Assembly: GCA_963825175.1 (NCBI GenBank)
Contig: CAWGSA010000002.1
Location: forward strand, 1,116,001 to 1,180,000
From: DATFTF01 sp963825175
GTDB lineage: Bacteria > Acidobacteriota > Thermoanaerobaculia > UBA5066 > Gp7-AA6
Reading direction: 5' to 3'
DNA: 64,000 bases
The translations under genes were made by a program, and so were the position numbers. Under the pieces are notes generated by a model. That model was given only the letters and a program-made list of their open reading frames with translations, was not told where the DNA came from and did not search any database. This document shows, one piece after another, positions 17,359-25,365 of the stretch; the stretch's first letter is position 1, and the number at the start of each line of letters is the position of its first letter.

Positions 17359-18336
17359 GTGGCCACGCTCGTCCTGCTCCTGGCTCTGGCCGGCACCCCG
17401 GCCATTCTCTGGGGCCGCGCCGACGAAAAGGTCGCCAGGCAGGCCGAGAAGCCCGCAGCCGCGGCGCAGGTCGCTCAGGCCACGCCGGCGGCGACCCAGG
17501 AAAAGCCCGCGGCCACTGCCGAGAAGAAAGAGGGAGCGACCCTCTGCACCGATTGCCACGAAGACCAGGCCAAGTCGTTTCCCGGAAACCCGCACAACCG
17601 CATCCCCGCGGCCATGGGCAAAGACGCCGGCAACGCCGCGTGCGTGGCGTGCCACGGCGAGGCCGCCATGCACATCGAATCGAGTGGTGAAGACAAGTCG
17701 GATCTGCGTATCTTGAAGGGCCGCGCGGGAGCCGACTTTTGCGTGACCTGCCACACCAGCACCCAGGCCCACGCCTCGTTCAAGTCCGGAATCCACGCTT
17801 CGACCGAGACGGTCAACTGCCTCTCGTGCCACTCGGTCCACACGCCCGACCTCAAGACGCCGCACCTGCTGGCCAAGACGCCCACGGCGCTCTGCGCGTC
17901 GTGCCACCCGTCGCAGTTCGCCTCGTTCCGCAAGCCCTTCGCCCATCGACTGGGAAGGGGCGGGATGGAGTGCACGTCCTGCCACGATCCGCACGGCCGC
18001 CCGGTCGACAAGGGCTTGAAGCTCACGCGGGTCGGCGAGATGCCGTGCTTGAACTGTCACGCCGAGAAGCGTGGCCCGTTCGTGTTCGAGCACGTCAACA
18101 ACGTGGTCGGCAACTGCACGTCGTGCCACGAGGCCCACGGATCCTCCAACCCCAAGCGCCTCATCCGCGCGCAGGTCAACCTGCTCTGCCTCGAGTGCCA
18201 TTCGACCCTGACCGCGGGCCTCCTCGGCTCGCAGCCTCCGGCGATTCACGACCTGACGCAGCCGAGGTGGCGCAACTGCACCACGTGCCACACGGCGGTG
18301 CACGGCTCCAACCTCTCGCCGCAACTGTTCAAGTGA
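17359..18336 (+). CDS. DmsE/MtrA-family periplasmic decaheme cytochrome, GTG start
   Basis: The 325-residue product carries ten CxxCH motifs spaced as in MtrA/DmsE (CTDCH, CVACH, CVTCH, CLSCH, CASCH, CTSCH, CLNCH, CTSCH, CLECH, CTTCH), which form the wire threaded through an outer-membrane barrel. The start is GTG at 17359: GGAGG sits 7 nt upstream, and the protein then begins directly with a signal peptide (ATLVLLLALAG). An ATG at 17272 overlaps the upstream gene but would add a Pro/Gly/Ser-rich non-signal leader. An Ala/Pro/Lys-rich linker precedes the first heme. It sits between the MtrC-like and MtrB-like genes. Confidence 0.92.
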   Translation: MATLVLLLALAGTPAILWGRADEKVARQAEKPAAAAQVAQATPAATQEKPAATAEKKEGATLCTDCHEDQAKSFPGNPHNRIPAAMGKDAGNAACVACHGEAAMHIESSGEDKSDLRILKGRAGADFCVTCHTSTQAHASFKSGIHASTETVNCLSCHSVHTPDLKTPHLLAKTPTALCASCHPSQFASFRKPFAHRLGRGGMECTSCHDPHGRPVDKGLKLTRVGEMPCLNCHAEKRGPFVFEHVNNVVGNCTSCHEAHGSSNPKRLIRAQVNLLCLECHSTLTAGLLGSQPPAIHDLTQPRWRNCTTCHTAVHGSNLSPQLFK

Positions 18337-18346
18337 GGAGCCGCAG

Positions 18347-20293
18347 ATGAGAACAATATTCAGATTGTTATCCGCCGCGGGCGCGGCTCTGCTGGCGGCT
18401 CCGCTCGCTGCGCAGACGGTCCCGCTCGACCTGGAGTTCGGGTTCCGCGTGGTCCGGGTCTCCGGCAACGCGGACGAGTACCGCTCGCAGATCAACGACC
18501 GGCCGGGATTCCTGCTGCGCAACGTCACCTTCGCCACGACCGACTTCGGCGGCAAGACCAGCTTCCTCGACCACTTCCGGGTCGACGGCAGCGATCTGGG
18601 CGCCGGACCGGCCGGGTCCCTGCGGCTGGAGGCCGGACGGGCCGGCCTGTACTCCCTGCGCTTCTCTTACCGTCACGCCGACCAGTTCAGCGCGCTCACC
18701 GACTTCGCCAATCCGTTCTTTCCCGCGGTGATTCCGGGACAGCACACCATCGATCGCGTCCGGGATCTCTATGACGCGGAGATCGAGCTCTTTCCCGGGC
18801 ACATGATCACCCCGTTGATCGGCTACACCCGCAACACCTACTCCGGACCGGGGCGCACCACGTACCATGTCGGCGAGGACGAGTTCCGGCTGGCCTCGAA
18901 CCTCGACGACGTGGACCAGGAGTTCCGCGCCGGCGTGGCCTTCAACACGGGGCCGGTCTCGGGCCGCATCGTTCAGGGCTGGCGCCGGTTCCGCGAAACC
19001 GAAGGGTTGACGCTGGCGCCGGGAGAGTTGAACGGCAACAACCTCGATCCCGTTCTCGGTGTGGGTGTCAACCTGACGGACCTGTCCCGCAGCACGTCGG
19101 TCAAGACCAACACCCCGACCACCTCCGCGGTCGTCACCGGGCGGGTGGGCGACCGGGTGCGCCTGATCGGCTCCTATCAACGCGCCAGCGCCGAGGCGAA
19201 CACCAACGAGTCGGAGGATCTGTCCGGCAGCCTGGTGTCGTTCGAGCTCAGCCGCTTCTTCGCCGGCCTGACGGAGACGGCTTCGACGAAATCCAAAGCC
19301 ACGTTCTGGACCGGCAGCGGCCGCGCGGAGGTCGTGCTCACCGACGCCATGGATCTGACCGTGGGATATTCCCGCCGGCATCGCTGGCTGGATGGATTTG
19401 CGCTGGTGTCCGATCTCTACATCAACACCGTGACCTTCGCCGGGCAGGACCCCAAGAACCTCCTGGCGCTGCTCCAGGCGCAGGACGCCATGGACCGCAC
19501 CGACAGCGTGGTGGACGCCACCGTCAACGCCCGCGGCCTGGGACCCTTCGGCGTGCGCGTCGGATTCTCGCAGAACAAGCAGGACGTCACCGTCACGCCG
19601 GACCTGTCGGAGATCGTGGTTCCCGGCAACCAGGGAGGAGACTTCTCTCGCCGCATCAATACCTGGAACGCCGGAGTGAACTACTCCCGCTCGGGTTTCA
19701 CGGTCGGAGCCGACTACCGGGGCGACCGGGCCGACGATCCCATCGTGCGGACGGACTTCCTCGACCGGGACCGGTACCGGGGGCGGATTTCCTGGAACGA
19801 CACGACCGATCATGTCCGCGTCTCGGCCAATGGGACGCTGACCAACGCGTCCAACGACCGTCTGGGGATCGGATACGACGCGCGGGTTCGCGAGTACGGC
19901 GGGGACTTCGAGATCCTTCCGTTCAAGGCCCTCCAGGCCCGCTTCTCGGCCAGCAAGTACCAGGCCGACAGCACGCTTCTGTACCGCGTGCCGCAGGACT
20001 TCACCACCGCCGACTCGATCCACAAGGAGAGGGGCGTCTCCCTCGATGGAGGCCTGACGCTCACCCTCGGCGCCTTCCTGCTCGACGGCTCCTACGGGCG
20101 GTTTTCCAACCGCGGCTCCTACCCGTTCACCCTCGATCGGGTCCGGGGCAGCGCCGAGGTGCCCGTGGCCAGCGCGTTCGGGCTGGTGGCGGAGTGGATG
20201 CGGGACAAGTACAACGACGCCAAGCAGGACACCGGCAGCCTGGCCAAGTTCGCAGCCAACCGCTACGGACTCTTCGTCCGGTGGCATCAGTAA
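18347..20293 (+). CDS. MtrB/PioB-like outer-membrane beta-barrel of a porin-cytochrome complex
   Basis: A 648-residue protein with a signal peptide (cleavage after PLAAQ) and then continuous alternating amphipathic strands with many aromatic girdle residues, the pattern of a large barrel. An SLRFSYRHADQFSALT block near residue 105 and a C-terminal strand ending VRWHQ fit the MtrB/PioB family, whose barrel sheathes the decaheme MtrA. GAGGAG precedes the ATG by 7 nt. There is no N-terminal C-x-x-C. Function rests on barrel character plus its place right after the two decaheme genes. Confidence 0.88.
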   Translation: MRTIFRLLSAAGAALLAAPLAAQTVPLDLEFGFRVVRVSGNADEYRSQINDRPGFLLRNVTFATTDFGGKTSFLDHFRVDGSDLGAGPAGSLRLEAGRAGLYSLRFSYRHADQFSALTDFANPFFPAVIPGQHTIDRVRDLYDAEIELFPGHMITPLIGYTRNTYSGPGRTTYHVGEDEFRLASNLDDVDQEFRAGVAFNTGPVSGRIVQGWRRFRETEGLTLAPGELNGNNLDPVLGVGVNLTDLSRSTSVKTNTPTTSAVVTGRVGDRVRLIGSYQRASAEANTNESEDLSGSLVSFELSRFFAGLTETASTKSKATFWTGSGRAEVVLTDAMDLTVGYSRRHRWLDGFALVSDLYINTVTFAGQDPKNLLALLQAQDAMDRTDSVVDATVNARGLGPFGVRVGFSQNKQDVTVTPDLSEIVVPGNQGGDFSRRINTWNAGVNYSRSGFTVGADYRGDRADDPIVRTDFLDRDRYRGRISWNDTTDHVRVSANGTLTNASNDRLGIGYDARVREYGGDFEILPFKALQARFSASKYQADSTLLYRVPQDFTTADSIHKERGVSLDGGLTLTLGAFLLDGSYGRFSNRGSYPFTLDRVRGSAEVPVASAFGLVAEWMRDKYNDAKQDTGSLAKFAANRYGLFVRWHQ

Positions 20294-20303
20294 AGGAGGA
20301 CGC

Positions 20304-20594
20304 GTGAGCAAGTCGGGATCGAAGATCGGGGCGACTCTGGTGGCGCTGGCCTGGACCCTGGGAATGCTCGTGGGGACCACGTCGCAGGCGACCCTTCCCA
20401 TCAGCAAGAAGGCCAAGGAGCTGGGATTTCCCGTTCAGAACTGTCAGTACTGCCACATCGACAAGCTTCCCAAGAAGGGCCACTCCGACCCCAACGAGCG
20501 CGGCCAGTGGCTTCGCGACGAGAAGAAGAAGAGGGCGGCCAAGGAAGTCGATCCGGCGTGGCTCAAGGATTATCCGGGAGACAAAGCGAAGTAA
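20304..20594 (+). CDS. Tandem small monoheme c-type cytochrome, copy 1 (GTG start)
   Basis: A 96-residue exported protein with a signal peptide, the sequence KKAKELGFPVQNC, one CQYCH heme site, a KLPKK turn, N-E-RG-W-L, and a Lys/Glu-rich tail ending WLKDYPGDK. AAAGGAGGA precedes the GTG, 10 nt after the barrel gene. The two following genes are clear paralogues. It is too small to fit a standard class I cytochrome c fold well, and no distal Met ligand is obvious. A soluble periplasmic or barrel-associated shuttle is my inference from position. Confidence 0.85.
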   Translation: MSKSGSKIGATLVALAWTLGMLVGTTSQATLPISKKAKELGFPVQNCQYCHIDKLPKKGHSDPNERGQWLRDEKKKRAAKEVDPAWLKDYPGDKAK

Positions 20595-20643
20595 GCTCAT
20601 TGGGTCTCCGCCATGGGGGCGGGGCGTCCAAAGGAGGAATGGG

Positions 20644-20931
20644 ATGAAGAAGTCCGGTTCGAGCCTCGGTCTCGCGGTGGCGGTGCTGGTCTGGTGCGGG
20701 GGCATGCTTCTGTCCGGGACCTCTTCGGCGACGCTCCCCCTGCAAAAGAAGGCCAAGGAGCTGGGATTTCCGGCCGACAACTGCATGTACTGCCACAACG
20801 AGAAGCTCCCCAAGAAGGGGGCCGTGACGCACAACGACCGGGGCAAGTGGCTGATCGCGGAAAAAGAGAAGCAAAAGGCGAAGGTCGTCGACCCGGCGTG
20901 GTTGAAGGATTACCCGGGCGACAAGAAGTAG
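20644..20931 (+). CDS. Tandem small monoheme c-type cytochrome, copy 2
   Basis: A 95-residue paralogue of the preceding gene with the same order of blocks: signal peptide, ATLPLQKKAKELGFP, heme site CMYCH, EKLPKK, N-D-RGKWL, Lys/Glu-rich stretch and VDPAWLKDYPGDKK. AAAGGAGGAATGGG precedes the ATG. The signal peptide differs more than the mature part, so selection acts on the exported domain. Separated from copy 1 by 49 nt. Confidence 0.85.
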   Translation: MKKSGSSLGLAVAVLVWCGGMLLSGTSSATLPLQKKAKELGFPADNCMYCHNEKLPKKGAVTHNDRGKWLIAEKEKQKAKVVDPAWLKDYPGDKK

Positions 20932-20958
20932 AGCTTCGACTCGTCTGGAGGCTGACGC

Positions 20959-21240
20959 ATGAAGAAACCCTGGGGAGTCGGACTGATCGTTCTCCTGGCG
21001 TGGAGCGGCTGGATCCTGGTGGGCGGCACGTCCACGGCGACTCTGCCGATGCAGAAGAAGGCCAAGGAGCTCGGTTTCCCCGTCGAGAACTGTCTCTACT
21101 GTCACGGGGAGAAGCTCCCGAAGAAGGACGCGGTCACCTACAACGAACGCGGCAAGTGGCTCCGGACGGAGAAAGAAAACCGCAAGGCGAAGGAAGTCGA
21201 CGTTTCCTGGTTGAAGGAATACCCGGGCGACAAGAAGTAA
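20959..21240 (+). CDS. Tandem small monoheme c-type cytochrome, copy 3
   Basis: A 93-residue third paralogue with heme site CLYCH. The blocks ATLPMQKKAKELGFP, GEKLPKK, YNERGKWL and VSWLKEYPGDKK are retained. It has a shorter signal peptide than copies 1 and 2. CTGGAGG lies upstream of the ATG, 27 nt after copy 2. The following 146 nt up to the next cytochrome gene contain no palindrome of the type seen at the three promoters, so it is probably co-transcribed onward. Confidence 0.85.
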   Translation: MKKPWGVGLIVLLAWSGWILVGGTSTATLPMQKKAKELGFPVENCLYCHGEKLPKKDAVTYNERGKWLRTEKENRKAKEVDVSWLKEYPGDKK

Positions 21241-21386
21241 GCCCGTAACAGACCGGTCTTGAGGGTGGCCGGCGGTGATCGAGAGCTCGGGGCCGGAGAG
21301 GCCAGAGTCGTCGGCGCCGCCGGCCGCTAGCAGATGGATCTCATCGACGGGAGAGGTGTGTTCGTTCGATCGAGGAAGGCGCTTCG

Positions 21387-23597
21387 ATGAAAATCTCAAA
21401 GACCGCTGCCGCTCTCTGGCTCCTGGCGGGTTGCGTGCTCGCCGCTCCTCCCGCCAAGTCCGCCAAGCCCCCATCCAACGGGGACTGCCTGACCTGCCAT
21501 GCCGACGCCGGCGCCAAGCGCGCGAACGGAACCTCCGTGCTCGTGACCAAGGAGAAGTTCGACGCGTCGGTCCACGGCCAGGCCGGCCTGGCGTGCGTCG
21601 ACTGCCACGCTGACCTCGCCGCGGCCAGGGACTTTCCGCACAAGGCCAAGTTAAAGCCGGTCGACTGCGCCTCCTGCCACGACAAGGCCGGCGCGTCGCA
21701 CCCGTTCCATCCGGAGATCGCCCGGGCCGCGGCGGGAAAGGAAAAGGCCACGGTCGGTTGCGCCGATTGCCACGGCACGCACGACATGACCGCGGTCAAG
21801 GACGCCGGCTTCCGGTTCACGCCGAGCCGCCAGGCCGAAGCGTGCGGCAGCTGCCACGACGAGGAGAAGATCCACTTCCTCGCCTCCGAGCATGGGAAGG
21901 CCCTCGCCAGCGGCGCCCAGCCCTCGCCCGACTGCCTCTCCTGCCACAAGAACCCCGTGACCTCGGGATCGGGATTGGAGCCAGCGGCCTTGAAGCGATC
22001 CCAGGAGCGGTTGTGCCTCTCCTGCCACTTGAAGAACAAGGCGGTCCAGGATCGAGTCTCCGCGAGCGCGGGATTCATTGCCGCTTACGAACAGAGCGTG
22101 CACGGGGCCGCTCTCCTGCGGGGCGACGCGCGCGCCCCCACCTGCGTCGACTGCCATGGTGCTCACGACGAGCAGCACGGTTTCGACACCTCCTCGTTCG
22201 TCAACAAGATGCGCGTGCAGCAGGTCTGCGGCCGCTGCCATGCGGCCGAGGGGAGTCAATTCGCCGGGAGCGTCCACGGAGTCGCTCTGCAGAAGGGGAA
22301 CAAGGACGCGCCGGCGTGCACCGATTGCCACGGTGAGCACAGCATCCTGTCGCCCAAGAACCCGCGTTCCCCCGTCGCCGCGGCCAACATTTCGGCGCGC
22401 GTCTGCACGCCCTGTCACGCATCCCTCGCCCTGACCCAGAAATGGAACCTCCCGCGCGACCGGTCGCAGACCTTCGCCGACAGCTACCATGGTCTAGCCG
22501 CGCGCGGAGGTTCGGTCACCGTGGCCAACTGCGCGAGCTGCCACGGCGCGCACGACATCCTGCCCTCCAAGAATCCGGCGTCCCGCGTCAACCGCGCGAA
22601 TCTTGCCGCGACGTGCGGCGCCGCGGGGTGCCATCCCGGCGCCAACGCCCGGTTCGGCAACGGAAAGGTCCATCTGGCCGCCAGCCAGACCGAGGAGCCC
22701 CTGGTCTACTGGATCGCGACGCTCTACGTCCTCCTGATCGTCGGCGTCGTCGGCGGCATGGGCGCCCACAACGCGCTCGACTTCTTGAAGAAGGCGAGAC
22801 ACCAGCTGAAGATCCGCCGCGGCGAGATCGTCGAGCCTCCAGCCGGCCGCGCCCTGTACCTGCGGATGACCGCGGGCGAGCGCCTGCAGCACGGAGCTCT
22901 CACCTTGAGCTTCACATTGCTGGTCATCACCGGCTTCATGCTGCGCTATCCGGAATCGTGGTGGGTGGCGGGCATCCGCCGGTTGAGCAGCCGCGCCTTC
23001 GACCTGCGCAGCCTGATCCATCGGATCTTCGGGGTCGTGATCATCGTGGCGAGCCTGAGCCATCTGGCGTACCTCGCGTTCACCACGCGCGGCCGGCAGC
23101 TGGTGCGGGACCTGTGGTGGAGACCGAAGGATCTGCGCGACGCGATCGGGTTGATGAAGTACAACACCGGCCTGTCCAAGGAGAAGCCGAAGCTGGACCG
23201 CTTCAGCTACATCGAGAAGAGCGAGTACTGGGCCCTGGTGTGGGGAACCATCGTCATGGCCGCGACCGGAATCGTGATGTGGTTCGACAACACGTTCATC
23301 GGGCTCCTGACCAAGCTCGGCTACGATGTCAGCCGTACGATCCACTTCTACGAAGCGTGGCTGGCCACTCTGGCCATCGTGGTCTGGCACTTCTACTGGG
23401 TCATGCTGAATCCCGAGACGTACCCGATGAACATGTCCTGGCTGACCGGCAAGCTTTCGGAGAAGGAGATGGAAGAGGAGCATCCTCTGGAGCTCGAGCG
23501 GCTGCGGAAGGAAGGCGCCGCTCCCGAGAAAGCCTCGCCCGCGGCGGGCGAAAAGAGTGATACTCCGGGGGACGTGAGGAAGCCGCCGCAAAAATGA
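21387..23597 (+). CDS. CbcL-like multiheme cytochrome c / b-type cytochrome fusion (quinol oxidase)
   Basis: A 736-residue fusion. After a signal peptide (LLAGCVLAA could also be a lipobox), the periplasmic part has twelve CxxCH sites and a thirteenth of the form C-x4-C-H (CGAAGCH, Cys410/415/His416). From about residue 440 there are five membrane helices with His residues typical of the HydC/FdnI diheme b-type family (LQHG, LIHRIFG, SHLAYL, HFYEAW, VWHFYW). Geobacter CbcL has this plan and oxidises menaquinol to feed extracellular electron transfer, so the same role is inferred. The gene overlaps the NapC-like gene by 4 nt. Confidence 0.88.
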   Translation: MKISKTAAALWLLAGCVLAAPPAKSAKPPSNGDCLTCHADAGAKRANGTSVLVTKEKFDASVHGQAGLACVDCHADLAAARDFPHKAKLKPVDCASCHDKAGASHPFHPEIARAAAGKEKATVGCADCHGTHDMTAVKDAGFRFTPSRQAEACGSCHDEEKIHFLASEHGKALASGAQPSPDCLSCHKNPVTSGSGLEPAALKRSQERLCLSCHLKNKAVQDRVSASAGFIAAYEQSVHGAALLRGDARAPTCVDCHGAHDEQHGFDTSSFVNKMRVQQVCGRCHAAEGSQFAGSVHGVALQKGNKDAPACTDCHGEHSILSPKNPRSPVAAANISARVCTPCHASLALTQKWNLPRDRSQTFADSYHGLAARGGSVTVANCASCHGAHDILPSKNPASRVNRANLAATCGAAGCHPGANARFGNGKVHLAASQTEEPLVYWIATLYVLLIVGVVGGMGAHNALDFLKKARHQLKIRRGEIVEPPAGRALYLRMTAGERLQHGALTLSFTLLVITGFMLRYPESWWVAGIRRLSSRAFDLRSLIHRIFGVVIIVASLSHLAYLAFTTRGRQLVRDLWWRPKDLRDAIGLMKYNTGLSKEKPKLDRFSYIEKSEYWALVWGTIVMAATGIVMWFDNTFIGLLTKLGYDVSRTIHFYEAWLATLAIVVWHFYWVMLNPETYPMNMSWLTGKLSEKEMEEEHPLELERLRKEGAAPEKASPAAGEKSDTPGDVRKPPQK

Positions 23598-25036
23598 AGC
23601 GATCGATGAAGGACTGGCTGCGGCCGGCTCTCTACCTCGGCCAGAACCCGATCACGCTGGCGGGGGCCGTCCTCACCACCAGCTCGGCGATCACGCTTCT
23701 GGGCTTCTGGGCCTTCGAGATCGTCCAGGCCGGACCGATCCACCCGTACACCGGGATCATCTTCTTCCTGATCCTGCCGGGCGTCTTCGCGTTGGGCCTG
23801 ATTCTCATGCCGGTCGGAGGGTTTTTGCGCCGCTACCGGCTGCGCCGGGAGGGGAAGCTGCCGCACGTGTATCCCACGATCGATCTGCGCCGCCCGATGC
23901 TGCAGCGCGCCGTTCTGTGGGTCGCTTTTCTCACGTTCTTGAACGTCACGATCATGGGCACCGCCAGCTACAAGGCGGTCGAGCACATGGACTCGGTCCA
24001 ATTCTGCGGCCAGACCTGCCACTCCGTCATGGCGCCCGAGTACGCGGCATACCTGAACTCGCCCCATTCGCGTGTGGCGTGCGTGGACTGCCATATCGGG
24101 GCCGGCGCTCCGTGGTTCGTGCGCGCCAAGATCTCCGGCGTGCGCCAGCTCTTCGCGGTCAACTTCAAGACCTACTCCCGTCCGATCCCGTCGCCGGTGC
24201 GCAACCTCCGGCCGGCGCGGGACACGTGCGAGCGCTGCCACTGGCCCGCGCGATTCACGGGAGACAAGCTCCTGGTCAAGACCAAGTACGCCGACGACGA
24301 GGCCAACACTCCGTCCACGAGCGTTCTGTTGATGAAGATCGGCGGCCGCGCCACGCAGGGGCTGGTCGGCATCCACGGCCGTCACCTCGACGTGGCCAGC
24401 CGCATCGAATACGTCTCGACCGACGGGCGGCGGCAGGTCATTCCGCGCGTCACTTACACCGACGACACAGGAAGAAACGTCGAGTACGTCTCCGACGATG
24501 TCAAGACGACACCGGCCGAGCTGGCCCGCGCCGAACATCGAAAGATGGATTGCATGGACTGCCACAACCGGCCGACGCATGCCTTCCAGCTCCCGGAGCG
24601 CGCGGTGGATGAGGCCATGACGGCGGGCGCGATCCGCAAGGACCTGCCGTACATCAAGAAGCAGGCCGTCGCCGTCCTGCGCACCGAGTATCCCGACCGG
24701 GCGGCCGCCGCCGAGCGCATTCCCCAGGCGCTCATCGACTTCTACAAGACGAAGTACCCGCAGGCGTACCAGGGCCACCGCGCGGCGGTGGAGACCGCGG
24801 CCCAGCAGGTCAAGGCGATCTACCTGCGCAACGTCTTTCCGGAGATGAAGATCACGTGGGGAACCTATCCCAACAACCTGGGGCACGACGACTTCCTCGG
24901 CTGCTTCCGGTGCCACGACGGCAAGCACAAGAGCTCCGAAGGGCGCGTGATCAACGACGACTGTTCTGCCTGCCACGAGGTTCTGGCCATGGAGGAAAAG
25001 GAGCCGAAGGTCCTGGCCGATCTTGGTCTGAAGTAG
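23594..25036 (+). CDS. NapC/NirT-type hexaheme cytochrome with three membrane segments
   Basis: A 480-residue membrane protein. Three hydrophobic segments occupy about residues 20-45, 53-77 and 104-125, more than the single anchor of classical NapC. The first heme site is C-x3-C-H (CGQTCH, 138-143), followed by an SVM segment as in NapC/NirT. Five CxxCH sites follow (CVDCH, CERCH, CMDCH, CFRCH, CSACH). It is translationally coupled to the CbcL-like gene and is probably its partner, passing electrons from the membrane to periplasmic cytochromes. The C-terminal sequence VLADLGLK recurs in the remnant near 28.2 kb. Confidence 0.88.
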   Translation: MKRSMKDWLRPALYLGQNPITLAGAVLTTSSAITLLGFWAFEIVQAGPIHPYTGIIFFLILPGVFALGLILMPVGGFLRRYRLRREGKLPHVYPTIDLRRPMLQRAVLWVAFLTFLNVTIMGTASYKAVEHMDSVQFCGQTCHSVMAPEYAAYLNSPHSRVACVDCHIGAGAPWFVRAKISGVRQLFAVNFKTYSRPIPSPVRNLRPARDTCERCHWPARFTGDKLLVKTKYADDEANTPSTSVLLMKIGGRATQGLVGIHGRHLDVASRIEYVSTDGRRQVIPRVTYTDDTGRNVEYVSDDVKTTPAELARAEHRKMDCMDCHNRPTHAFQLPERAVDEAMTAGAIRKDLPYIKKQAVAVLRTEYPDRAAAAERIPQALIDFYKTKYPQAYQGHRAAVETAAQQVKAIYLRNVFPEMKITWGTYPNNLGHDDFLGCFRCHDGKHKSSEGRVINDDCSACHEVLAMEEKEPKVLADLGLK

Positions 25037-25169
25037 GCGGCCGTCTCGGCCATCGGGCCACTCCCCGCTCGTCCGCGCCAGAGAAGGGCGCATAAGCCCG
25101 CTTTCGTCGTGTCTTACCAGGGGTCTCTCGTGCCGGAGGCTCGCAGCCAGAGTGTCCCCGCGCCGAAAT

Positions 25170-25214
25170 TAGTGCATCTGCATCAGAAGGACTTTCGCAG
25201 GCGCACCCTATGGT
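25170..25214 (+). promoter_or_regulatory. Second palindrome and -10 box, upstream of the 19-heme fusion gene
   Basis: TAGTGCATCTGCATCA (25170-25185) keeps the right half-site TGCATCA and five of seven bases of the left. TATGGT (25209-25214) starts 23 nt after it. The surrounding 329-nt gap (25037-25365) holds no convincing gene. Confidence 0.55.
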
Positions 25215-25365
25215 CTTGAAGAGTGAGGAGACTCTCTTGGCTTCCAGGCTGTTCTCTCGTTGAGCGGCACCTTCGGACGGCGGCCCTTCGTGCGTCCGAG
25301 CCTTGCCCGCTGCGGGTCGACCGCCTCGAGCCGACGCTCTTCCACGACCCTGCGAAGGCGGGCCG

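Noticed and set aside
15288..17405. 705-codon ORF on the minus strand opposite the MtrC-like gene
   Set aside because: It is a GC-driven shadow: no recognisable domain, Arg/Gly/Val-rich sequence, and the + frame has ten correctly spaced heme sites.
18368..20416. 682-codon minus-strand ORF opposite the barrel gene
   Set aside because: Same reason; composition follows the complement of the barrel codons, and no start signal is present.
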